64,000 bases of DNA. Source: Toxotes chatareus (Eukaryota > Chordata > Actinopteri > Toxotidae). The notes under the pieces are model-generated. The model saw only the letters and a list, made by a program, of their open reading frames with translations. It was not told the origin of the DNA and made no database searches. Position numbers and translations under genes: made by a program. Below are positions 38,171 to 50,300 of this stretch, in pieces. Each line of letters begins with the position of its first letter. Position 1 is the first letter of the stretch. The stretch is taken from contig CM028884.1 in the NCBI GenBank assembly GCA_016801885.1, forward strand, positions 20,818,864 through 20,882,863, read 5' to 3'.

Positions 38171-41100
38171 TAATACAAATTGTAAACCACTATATTATTC
38201 ATACACTGCATCCACAATTAATTAGCCAGGATGTTCATAATTCTCAGATATACATTATCACATATTACTTAATAACATGCATAAGATGACTAAAGGTTTT
38301 ATTCTTTATGTTCTAAACCAAATTCTTTTCCCAGTCCATTCATGTATGTAAGTAATCCAACAATCCATTACTTATTTTTATTGAAAGCTATTTGACAAAT
38401 GGTTGAGTTAGAGTTGTATTTGCTTTTCACTGAACTCTGTTTCTGTTACATGTCATTTGTTCCTCCCCAGCCTTGTACATGGAGCACTAATCTTCCCCAG
38501 GGGACATGCAGTCAGTTGTTCTATTACCTGCCCATTATTGGGCAAGCTTCCAGATGTATGTGACCATGCGGTAGGTAGAGCTAATCCTGTAATGACACAG
38601 ACAGTTAATTGATTGCAGTCCGATCTCTATCCAAAGCGGTCCCGCAAGGTGGAAAATGGTGGCTTGTGAGAAGAGAACTTAACCTTCTCTCGGTGAATTG
38701 ATTGAGAGAGGGACAGAGCAGGAAATACTGTAGGTCCATCCCGGCTCTGGAGCGGATAAGCAGCTGGGGACAATTACTGACATGACATTTTGTCGCCTGC
38801 ATTGTTCTGTACTGTCATTTCGTTTAGACAACAAGGAGTGAGGCAGAGAGATATTCCAAGAAATACACTCCTGTCACAGAACAATCAGACAGATCGTTTA
38901 TAATTTCTGTTTTACATTCATTTTCAACTCTATGTGGCAACAAACATGATGCAAGATTGTGCAATGCTCTGCTTTAAACCATCCATCTTTAAAGCCAAAC
39001 CATGCACCATTCTGACAACAAATTTCTTTGGTGATGTGGATCACTCAAGAGAATTTCTCCAGCAGGGCTCACCCTTAAGTGATCCAGTTTGACAGAGGGA
39101 ACATCATTTATCAAACAAAGACTCAATTTGCAAGAGCCCTGTTGAAAAATACAAATTTAAGTAATTAAATATTTAATAAGGGCAGGAATAAAGATGTCAG
39201 GAATAATCTGATAAGCATAAGCTACACCGAGAACATGAGGCTGCATGGATCCAATAGGCATTCAGTCAAAAACTGATTTGTGCAGAATTGATTTTAATGA
39301 CATTTTGCACATCTATGAATTCATGCAGAAATTACCACCAGGGATTAGGAGCTTCCAAACAGACTCTGTCCCTGCTTCTAAAAGAAACCCTGTTACATTT
39401 GAGGGTTCAGTATGCTTCAGCTGAACTAGGTCATACAATGTATCCGAACATGTCTAAAGACAAAGTGTTCATATCTGTTCTCAATGGCCACGCTCGCAGG
39501 CAGAGCTGAATGTCAGCTGCACTTTTTCTTTTTTTTTTTTTTTTTGGAAAAGGTCCAAAAACTGTCAAACACTGGTTCCCCTGTACCTCAAATGTTAAAA
39601 AGGTGTTGGGAAAGGCATTCCACTTGTCTTTACGTGGTCTGACAAGCACTTCTTTTGAAGCATACTGACACCCTTCGAGTGATGGAGAACATGTTCAACA
39701 CGATGGCTAGAGGAACAAGCTTTTAATCAAAGCACCATGAGACAGATTCCATAAATATAAAGGGATTTCTAGACTGCAACACGTTTTTCCTCCGCACTTA
39801 GAAGTGCGTACAAGAGCTGCTCGGTGACCATCTGTATAACACTATGTAGCGATGTATTTGTTGTGTAATCTGTGTTATGATGCAATATGTACCACCTACA
39901 ACTATGCCTTAAATAAGCATGACTTTTCAGGATTGGAAAAATGTGTTTTAATGCAAAGTGTTTCACACTTTAAAGGAAGCTCATTCCACTGAATCATCAG
40001 AACAAGGAGACAAGATACTTTTCAATATTTAAAACTAATAAATGTATGTAAATTTTTAGCCAATATATCTGTAACTACAACTGGCTCCAACCTCATTTTT
40101 CCAAATGTTTTATCGACCAACAGATATTCTTTGAGCTGTGTGCTGTGATTAATAATGGCTCTGCGAAGGGTAACCTCAGGAATAACAGATGAGGGATGTT
40201 GGTTTATTCCAGTGTAAACTGTGAGGGTTCAATTAACACTGAGCCAAGTGTCCCTATGTTGCTATGCTGCAATGAACATGATTGACAGATGGATGTGCAG
40301 GAGAAAGGTTAGAGGGGCTTTGGAGGTACCACTGGAGTTATGGGATGGGAGGGGCCGACTGGGAGGTGGCGAGCATAGATCACGTTTGAGATCCCACTAT
40401 GCTATCCATACCAATAGACTCATGCACAGACATTGCCTGAGACATTACAAATCTCCAGTTCAGTGAATTCACTGCACATACAGATGCATTTGCACACATA
40501 ACACAAATCAGCACAACGGGGGGAATGTGTTGCTTTTACCCTGCTTCCTTTTCTGCACATAAGGAATTTGTATGAACACATTTACACATACATCAAAACA
40601 GGCATGCATGGGCACACACAGGCCAGATCCCAGATTAGAGGAGCTCAGTGTGTCCCCCTGGTAACAGAGCAGCTGGGAAGGGTCATTTATCATCTGTGAA
40701 CTGTGACTCACGCTGACATTGTCTGGATGGTCAGCTATGATGGGGTGGCATGCTGCGACAAGCTCCAGGTGACTCAAGAAAGAGAATGGTAGGAGACAGC
40801 AGTTTGCGAGAAAAAATAAAGACAGACAGGGACACAGCAAAAACAGGATGGTGTGAAAATTTATAGAAGGACATTTTGGCAAAGAAGGGTGAAGAAAACA
40901 TGCAAGAGTTACAAAGAGAAGAAAGGCTAGAAGAAGGAGAAGGAAGGTTTTTATATTGTGAGGAAAAAACAGAAAAGACAAACCACAGCAGAACAACAGA
41001 GAGACAAAAGGAGGGACTAAGAGAGAGTAGAAAAAGGTAGAGAGCATATTTTTATTTGAATAAAAACCCCAGCATCAGGGGGAGTTGAATAGTGAGCCAC

Positions 41101-42421
41101 AGTTTTGTCATCATGTTCCTTTTTTCTTTCCAGAACAACCTGTTTGATGCATTCAGAGTAATATGGTGAATAGCGGGGGGTGTCCACGGCATCAAAGAGA
41201 ATTTAAACCACACACTGGCCCATTATAATGTCCTTATATGTGTGCATGTGTGTTGATGTCTGTGTGTTTGTGCTTGCATAATAGCGACCAAATGCATGTG
41301 ACTCAGCATGTGCACACAGCGCATCACGTCGCTTGATTGTATCCCTTTGCCATGTTGTGACAATTACCAACCAGCAGGTGTTCTTAGCATGATGTTTCTT
41401 AACTACCCGTCACAACTAGCCCCCTGTCTGCTGTTCCATCATTGAGTGTAACAGTGGAAGTAATAACAATGAACTCCTCTTGATGATCCATGACAGAGAC
41501 GGCCAGACAGGGGACAACATTTGTTTTCTGCGAGGCTCCGTCGCGGCTACCACAGTTCACGCATCAACAAACATTCTCCGCTCTCTGGCGGAGGGAGGAG
41601 GTGTGGAACAGAGTGAGAAGAAAGAGGAAAGAGAAAGTCACTTCTATCCAGAGTGTGTTGATGGATGGTGGGCTCGGTTTGGCTCAGAGCTCACATGAAT
41701 AAACATATAGGGCTGGTGTTTGCTGCACACATTCAAATGTAAACCTTTGATTGTGTAATAAGATGAGATTATAAAAAAAGTGAAACTGAAAAAAATGTAA
41801 TCTGATTATGGCTACTGCTCGAAGGGGATTCAGTTACAGCTGAATTGTTAATGTGATGTTTTGAAGGGTACAGTTTTGAACCACGGCTTTTTCTTCCCCA
41901 GCTGCAAACAAATTGAAAACCATAAGTGACTGCACAGTTTTCCCTCTCCGAAAGCCTAGGTTTTATCGTTTTGCACCTTATACAAGACAGAGTAGGTATG
42001 AAATGTACTGTATGTAATCACCAAATCAATAGTTTCAATCAACGTCATGCAGAACCTCCTCCAACCTTTTTCCACTGTCTTACAGCTCTGCTCTGTGAAT
42101 TATGGACTTGAATTGTCATTCATAATTATGAGAAATAGATTTTCCGTTTTAGCTTCTCTCCTTCTCCCCCAGGCAAGGGCCTCACTGAAACCCAGTCTTG
42201 TTCCAGTATTGGCCGACAGTTCAAGGCTGTCGTACCGGACAGCTTGTGAGGATTAGTATCTGAAAGTGAAGCATTGTTGAAAAATGAGCAAATATGCATG
42301 GTCATATTTTTGGATGAATAAACATTAGTAAAATCTTCTGAGACAACAAATCACACATGACTTTCCAAGTTGTTCTGTTTCCTAAAACAAGTGCACTACT
42401 GTTGCAAACTTTATTTTTCCG
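38171..42421. other. No gene recognised
   Basis: The longest open frame (40508-41047, minus, 179 codons) reflects a purine-rich + strand with few stops in antisense. It encodes a Leu/Phe/Ser/Cys-rich product of no known family. Nothing else is supported. Confidence 0.6.
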
Positions 42422-42433
42422 AATTTATCTCAT

Positions 42434-42790
42434 CCATCTATACTGCTTAATCCGTCAGGGTCGCAGGGAGATGAAGCCTATCTATCTAGCCTGACTATGG
42501 GTGAGAGGCAGGGTACACCCTGGACTGGTTGCCAGTCAATCACAGGGCTGACACACAAAGACAGACAACCACACACGAACACACTCACACCTACGGGAAA
42601 TTTAGAGTAGCCAATTAACCTAATGTGCATGTTTTTTGGGGGGATTGTGGGAGGAAGCCGGAGTACCTGGAGAAAACCCACTCAGGCACAGGGAGAACAT
42701 GCTAACTCCACACAGAAGAGCCCAACCTGGAACGTGGAACCCTCTTGCTGTGAGGCGACAGTGCTAACCACTGCACCACTGTGCCGCCCC
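42434..42790 (-). mobile_element. tRNA-derived SINE with 12-bp TSD
   Basis: This is the longer relative of 27052-27343, sharing 'gggtacaccctggactggt', 'gctgacacacaaagacagac' and the 'accctcttgctgtgagg' block. It is flanked by aatttatctcat (42422-42433) and aatttaactcat (42791-42802), a 12-bp duplication with one mismatch. The tail is catcc on the + strand (ggatg on the minus strand). Confidence 0.82.
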
Positions 42791-42867
42791 AATTTAACTC
42801 ATTAGAGTGATAAATTTGTTCAATTTTAAACCTGCAGTGAATTATTTTTGGGAGATTTAGGGGCAGT

Positions 42868-43325
42868 AGAACCATGCTGATGAATGTAAGTCCAATATTT
42901 ACTCTAATTTTTGCTCTGCTTTGGTCTTTACCAACTCCAGGGAAATCTCTGGCACCAAATGCATCAGCTAGTTGCTGATTCTTTCTGTCAGCCATCTGTT
43001 GCTGGACAGGTAGCATTTAGCAGGGTTTTAGAGCTTTGAAAAATATCTGCCTGCTGCATCTGGAAACAACATTGATGAGAGCTGTGACAGTTAAGATGTG
43101 GGCCCTAACACCAAAACTGCCGAAATGCTGTGTAGAGTTGAAGGGAACTGCAGAGTTGCGTGATTATTCTCAGTGGGTCCTCCACTACGAGTGACCCCTT
43201 TCATGTACAAGTAGTCATGTGATCCCTTTTTTATATAAAAAATATTCACTGTGGTGGGTTTTAACAGCTGACTGTCCTGGTAAATGACATTTCTCTCTGT
43301 TTTATTGTGAGACAGAACTGCAAGA
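42868..43325 (+). repeat. Probable dispersed fish repeat
   Basis: 'ccaactccagggaaatctctgg', 'tggacaggtagcatttagcagg', 'tgcatctggaaacaacattgatgagagctgtgacag' (read in two pieces) and 'gggtcctccactacgagtgacc' are words I recall from a frequent teleost repeat. Class and ends are uncertain. Confidence 0.4.
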
Positions 43326-46300
43326 AGAAGACATCATCTGTAATATCCTGCACGTTTCTCAAGCTTCCCCCTTTCGAGCTGATGGAGCATAGTGTTAGTG
43401 CAGGCAGAGCAGTGGGGCTTGCATTAGCTGATTGGCATCAGCTGCTTCATTCAACAGCTGTGTGGCTACAAGCTGACAAGTAACATCCAGTCATTTCCTT
43501 CCAGCTGCACCACAACCATTATATCCTGACACTTCTCGCTAATACTGTGCTGCTGCTTTCATGCCAATGCACACGTCTCACCTGTCACATCTCCATCCCT
43601 AACCCTGGTGCTGTTGATTTAGCGGCCATTTACGTGCCTTTTAATGAGGATTTAGTTCTCCCAGCAGTATCCTCATTGCTGCTAAGATTATTTTAATGTT
43701 CCATCAAAGGCTTTTCTACAAAATCTAATCATATAAACATTTGCAATAAGCAGTAATTTCTCTATCTGATTGAAATTATCTGATGACATGTTTGGTTGAA
43801 CCTTGCTACATACTGTACAACTGCACTCTTGGTCTTGTTTATTCTAGGTCTGTTAATGTATTTATAAGGTATTACCATGGGACTACCATAAAAAGATAAG
43901 ACATGAACAGGAAAGGACACAATACTATAAACACATTTGCCTTCTGATGATATTCAACATGTCATCAAACAATAAACCCTACAAATGTGAAGCTTATCAT
44001 GTTCAACTTTTGTTGATCACAAGGAGTTGGTGATAGCTGGAACAGCTTTAGAAGTAATACAGACTACTGCAAAAACAACACAAAGTAAGCCTTCAAAATG
44101 CCTCTCTGACATAGCTGCACCAAAGCTGCAAACTGAACATGGGCTCTATTCATTGGATTGTTTTAGATTGCAAAGGTATTCATAATGTTATGGCCCCAGT
44201 TGTAGATCCTATTGGTCCATATGACTATTCAGAGCTACGTGTTGACAGAGAAATATTTGCTAATTAATGCATGAATTATCTTAATTATGACCTCATTAGC
44301 ACACCTGATTATGTTTAATATATCATGGTGATTATAGCAGGACATGCTGTTTTGCTTATTAAGACACTGGGAGAGCTGAGAGAGAGAGACAGGCAGCAGG
44401 GGAGACTGAGGGCACTGCTCTGCAGGGTTTTCATCCCATGCCAGCAGGGTTAACAGTGTGTGGTCTCTCAGCTGACGGCAAGAGTTACTTACTCCTGTTT
44501 AGTCTGACTGAATCTGAATCAATTTTAAAGAGTTGCTTCACCCAGATTAAAATAAGTCCAAGTTTTGAGATATTTGTCTCTAGCTCTATATCTACCTCCA
44601 TCAACTGAAGTAAATGGGATTTCCTTTGGGATTCTCACAGCAATTAAAAAATATGTTTAAAAGGTTAACAACAGTGTGTTTCCAGAACCAGTGCCCCTGT
44701 TACTCAACTCTCAGCTGTTCATAGGACAATGTCTTTGGTTAAAAACAAAAGGTAGCTACAATGAAAACAGTTAATAGTTAGTGGCATCTATAGATTATCC
44801 AGAAAAACAGGACTTCATTTCTGAAACACATGTTGCTCAAGTGTTTTTTTTTTTTTTTTAATGTAATCTCCAACATTGTAATCTCCAACAAGTCCAACAT
44901 TGTTTTGACCCACCAATTCACAACTTCCCACCATCACCTGGCTTCTTCCTTTACTCCAAATGGGCAAGAGTCATAATTACTTTGGTTGACTGGCATCAGC
45001 TGGTAATCATGTGTTCCTCGGCTGCTAGATACATTGGCTCTGTAACTTGCACATAAATATATTGTATTGAATATTGAGTATATTGTTGTGGGCATTGGTC
45101 ATTTCTCTCCAGAAGACAGTCAGATTGTAATTTACCTTTCATGTATCCAAAAAAAATCACTGAGGAGTAAGTGATTGTCCTTGTTCACGGACAGGAAAGC
45201 TCTCCACATCACATTTTTAAGAATAATGCATTTAACACCATGTAGGGCTAATGCAATATTACACAGTGTTCATTCTGAAAAGCACAGCTCCACCCCTTAA
45301 CTACATATTGATCTTATCTGTGCAATTTAGCATTGCCTCTCTTCCCTGCAGCTCACATCCCTGGAGGATGAGCAATACAGCCTCATCATACACACAGAAG
45401 CACAACAATACGCAAACAGTGACACACGTGTATACATACACACACTGTGGGCGTGAGATAGGAAGAAGTGTGTGTGTGTGGGTGTGTACTTGGGGGTGGA
45501 GGGGTGTCACACTCGAATACATGACTAATAGACTGTCGACATGGATAAATGACTTTTTAAGTAACAGAAAATTGCTCTGAATTCCATTCACTGAACAGTA
45601 GTTTCCTCTCTTCTCTCTGTCTTCCTTCTTTCTTCCCCCTGTCCTCCACTCATTTGTCCTCCTTTTCACTGCTCTCTGCTCATCATGTCTCCATCCTCAC
45701 ACCCTCTTCATCTCTACATCCTCGCTCTGCTGAGTCCTTTCTCTTCTGTTAGATCTCGCTTTCTTGGCCTACTGTACTACTCTTCACTTCCACCCGTTTC
45801 CAAAGCAACAAGTAGCAGAGGTTTGGGCATCTTTTTTTTTTTTTCCTGTCTTTTTGCGTGTGAAGGACGAGACAGAAAAAAAGATCTGGGACTGCACAAT
45901 AGTGGAATTATGCAAATTAATCCACCCAGTGACAATGGATTAGAGCAGGCTCTCTTACAGCTGACAGAAAGGGTTTAGAATGAGCTCTGAGAGTCACTTT
46001 AAATGATTCTTGTCTCACAAATCAGATTCACATTCATGGTAAGACTTCTGTGTCCACCTATTGCCTTTCTCCAGTCTGGATGTTTGAATAGCTGCTGTAT
46101 CTTTGAACCATGTAAACAGACCTGACATCTGAACACTTTATAAAAGATGCAGAACAGTTAAAAGAAAGCAGACACAACCTTTGCACTCAATAAGAAGACA
46201 TTATTATTACATCTTGACACCTCTGCAATAGACAAATCTCCATGCACAGGTTTATATTTGTGAGTGTAGGTGTGGCAAATTACATTTTGATGAGTGGATA

Positions 46301-46929
46301 CAACCTGTTTTTCTCCTGTCAAAAGAATAACACACATACCCATGTCACTACCATTTGTCACTAGTATTTCAAATCTCATTTACACCTTATTATGTGCATG
46401 GCACCTGGACCGCAATCTCTGAATGATCCATATTTCTCTAACAACATATTAAAGCTGCATTTTTTACTCTTTCCTTGATCAAATTCAAATGGGTATAATT
46501 GAAACCTGACAGCCTTCTCACAGCAAATGCAAAATTATCACTCTTTGTTATAAACATTTCAAGCTCTGTAGGCGCAGTAACAATGGCACTTATTCTTTTA
46601 TTTACAAATATGTCTTTGTCAGGAACATACCGCAGGGCCCAGCTGGTCAATTTCAATTGTGTTACTAACCGCACATGGACATTTGTTCTGTATGTTTTAT
46701 TGCAATGTTGGAAAATATAGAAAAGAAGCATTACATCAATACAATACATCAAAGTCATCAACAACACTGCAGCAGAATACATTTATTTCAGGTTGTGTTG
46801 TTGCTGTGTGTACATTGATTTTGTATTTACACTTTATCCCATCCACTGCATTTGTCACCGCTTCTCAAGGTGGTTTGAGAAGCTAGATCTTAACACATCC
46901 TCTCAGCACCTTAGAGGATTCTTCATGGA
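43326..46929. other. No gene recognised
   Basis: Contains an AT-rich block with many TAAT words at 44255-44345, a short tandem duplication of aatctccaacattgt near 44865-44890, and CA/TG-rich DNA near 45440-45490. No gene, RNA or clear mobile element. Confidence 0.55.
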
Positions 46930-47395
46930 TTAAACCAAGATTAAGTGTCAACCACCATTCTAGCAGCTCTGTGAGGGTGTACCTCACAGGGCATAGTGTT
47001 GCTTTAAGGTGCATTCTGACGTCAGCATGCTAACATTATCGTAAAGACAATTCTAGTCACAGTAGCTGAGGCAGGGGATGTCATTAGTTTGGCAGAAGTA
47101 GAGGAAAAGTTAAGGGATCATCAAGGTTAGCGCAATTTATCCTAAGGGGAACATGAATGTCCACCAAATTTCATGGCAACCCATCCAATGGTCAAGATAT
47201 TTCACTCAAAAATCATAAATGTCAACCCATGGTGGCACCAGATGAAAAGTCATGGGATCACCAAAGTCATTAGGATTCATTCTCTGGGTACCATGAACAT
47301 CTGTACAAAATTTCATGGCAAAGCATCAAACAGTTAGAGATATTTCAGTCTGGAGAAAAGTTAAGGATCAACCAACAGACCAACCTTCCCATCCC
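46930..47395 (+). repeat. Unclassified dispersed repeat 'B', most complete copy
   Basis: The copy runs from 'cagctctgtgagg' through 'cagcatgctaacat', 'aatttcatggcaacccatcc', 'ggtggcaccagatgaaaag', 'gggatcaccaaagtcatta' to 'aaccaacagaccaacc'. The phrase 'aaatttcatggcaa..catc' occurs twice, so the family carries an internal repeat. Confidence 0.7.
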
Positions 47396-50300
47396 TTGTT
47401 AAACACCATCAAACAAAAGTATATAGGCAATAGTAAAGTGCAATAGCCTGAATGTTGACTTTTGTTCCTCTGTGCTGTGGAGACACTCACAAGATCAGTT
47501 CTGCCTATATAACAGATTTTTTTGTTGTTGTTGTTTGATCTTGCTGACTTGATGGATTCACAAAAATGTGTAACGTTCAAATTCAGTGGTCTGGCACATG
47601 TTCAACCTCCCCCTTCCACTTTATACACAGTACACACGTGCACATTTCCTTTTGTGTATCTGTTTGTGCTACTGGCTGATACAGTGTTTTTTACAGCAGT
47701 TCTCTCACTAATGTGCTGGAATGATCGGTATGTGTTCAGGTATCTTGTCAGGGGCTTCGGAGCAACCTGACAGCAGGTTCTGGTGTCATAATGCAGTGCA
47801 TGCTGCTCGCCTTGAGGTGTATATGTTCATGAAATATAAAACAAAAAAGATTAGTGCCCTTTCTTATATCGTAAAGCAATTCCTTTGTCGAGGTACGCAG
47901 GGAGACTGAAGGCTGTGTTGACTGAAAAATACAGGTACAGGCAGTACGATACAAAAAAGAAATGTGTGTGTTTGTATGTGAGAGAAGGAAGTAGAGGGGT
48001 AGATAAGAGGAAGCTGTAGGAGGAAGGGAGAGAGTCAACATTTGTAGTTTGCACTGCATCTGCTATATCCTCCGCCCCTTGCTTCAGTGAAGGTCTGATA
48101 GGGAGCAGATTTCATAACAGCCTAATAACACTCTCCGAGAGGTCTCAAGATACAGCTATTCTATCTCTGCAAGAGCTGCCATCATCTTTACCTCCACAAT
48201 CCAGCCCCTGTCAACAGCCGTCAACCCCTACAACCCCTGAGCCGACTGATATTGACAATAAAACAGGAGGCAGGATCAGCGGGTTGGCGTGAATGTGTGC
48301 ACACATGCGTGTAAGTTTGCGTGCTGGTGAAAAGCTCCAAGAGTGGACATTCATACCAACACCAGCACCCAGAGAAGAGCTTGCTGTGCACATGGTAGCT
48401 ATACTCTCACACAGCGGGATAAAGACAGGAGGCATGGAAAAGAATACAGAGAGGCAGCCACACAGAAAGAAAAATGTATAATGATCCCCGTTGTCACAGC
48501 CATGACTTTTGGACAGCTCTGGTTACTCATAGTGCACTGCAGAGGAGATGGAGAATTGTAAGCCTTGTCATGCATCATAAATGTATTACCATATGGAATG
48601 TAGCTCTCACACACAGTAGAGAATAGGAAATTTGTGCATCCCATAAAGAAGAATGTATTGCCTTTTACGAGGACATATTGTGTGGTAGGCCCTATAAACA
48701 TACGCATGTTTCTCTTATGAGTTTTTCTGGGATTTGAAGGAAGGCTGTACAGAATAAGGGAGGAGGATTAAGAGGCAGATGAGCATAGACACTATTTACA
48801 CTGAAATGGTTGTACTGCTTGAGAAGGGAGAGGATGAGGAGAAGAAGTCAAAATGGAAATAGATGAGAATGAGACGATATGATCTGGGATCTGAATGTGA
48901 ATGGAGAGGAGGTTGAAGGTGCAGGCAAAAATAATCATGTATAGGATGTTTGTGCCGATGGATGCAAGATCAGCATGCATACCATTTCACTCACCCCTGC
49001 CCCAGAAGTGCTCTTTGGTGGCAATCTCATAGCTGCCTTTTTTTTTCTCCTAATATTTGCTGCAGAGGTATCAAACAAAAAGTGGATCTTGAGGGTGTGG
49101 AGGAGTTTTCATCTCACTGTCTCTGGTGGGATTGTTAAAGCAGACAGTGACTATAGATCTTGGGTCACAGCATTCAGAAACCTCCATTTGTTGGTGCCAT
49201 CATCCCCTCAGTAACAATAAAGGACAATCTGTGTGTGTGAATCAGCTTGTAGAAAGGATCTGGACCCCTGCACCTCAGGGTGAAGACCCTATCATCATCC
49301 TTGCTTGCTGCACAGCTCTGCCGAGGGAGCAGCAAAGCTTAAGACATCATGCCCAGATTTGGCAGTGCTTACTTTCAGTATATCTGGCTTTTTCTCTGTC
49401 CTCTCCCTGTGACTTAGCAGTATCTGCAGTGAGACTGATCAATAGATCACACAAACAAGAGGTCTTGAGGCCAATTAGGCCAGGCAAGCTGGGCCAGGGC
49501 CAGGCTGGTGTCCGGCCTACATGTCAATACTGAAGCTTGTCTGCCCTTAGGAATAATGGATAAGGAATAAAGGCAGACAGATATTACTGTGTGTGTGTGT
49601 CCCTCTGAGTGTGTGTGTCTGTGACTGTGTGTGAACTCTGTGCACTACAGTTACTGATTTACATTAAATGATTATCAGCCCATCCTAGAGAAGTTCTAGC
49701 ACATCCTAAGCCCTGGACTGCACCCCATTTTCAGTAAATGCCTCCTTCACTGTCGGGTCTGCTCCTACATACCAAATAGAGCAAAGAGGTGTGATGAAGG
49801 GCTGCTGATCAAATGTCATTGTCCTGCTTTCATGCACAATACTTCAGCACCCTCTATTGGTGTGTTAGATGATTAAAAAAATATCTCACATGATCTGACT
49901 TGATCATGCATCACAGTTCACTCAAATGATTTTAAGTGTGCACATTTTCAACCAGCTCCTGACAGAAAACAATTGTCATCCCCTGAACCTAACATATTAC
50001 AGTATAGTTTAATTTCCCCTTGCCTTTAGCAAAAAAATCACTCAAGTCTGTCAAATCCTGAAACATAATTTATCTGTGTCTGATACCTATCTTGGATTAA
50101 TCATGAAGGCGAATTCATTAACCTTAATTGCAAGGTTTATGTGGTGATAGGGCGAGGTGTGGTGAGGGTTCATAGATGGGGAGATACAATCCAATTCATT
50201 CAGTATTGATTTGCAAAAGACCTCTGGCCAAGCAATAACTGAGAACCTCTCTGCTTCAGACACACACACACACATATATACTCTCACTCTCTCTATGACA

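Noticed and set aside
40508..41047. 179-codon minus-strand open frame
   Set aside because: It is the longest open frame outside the KAP gene, but it is the antisense of a purine-rich tract. The product is low-complexity (Leu/Phe/Ser/Cys) with no family motif and no splice context.
44520..44860. Possible decayed dispersed repeat ending in poly-T
   Set aside because: The words look familiar, but no second copy, ends or coding remnants support it.
44865..44893. Short tandem duplication (aatctccaacattgt) as a possible site
   Set aside because: Only about 15 bp repeated once and a half after a poly-T run. Slippage is enough to explain it.
49126..49533. 135-codon + strand open frame
   Set aside because: No recognised motif, repetitive amino-acid texture is absent but no splice, promoter or codon-usage support either. 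Overlapping frames on the same strand are also open.
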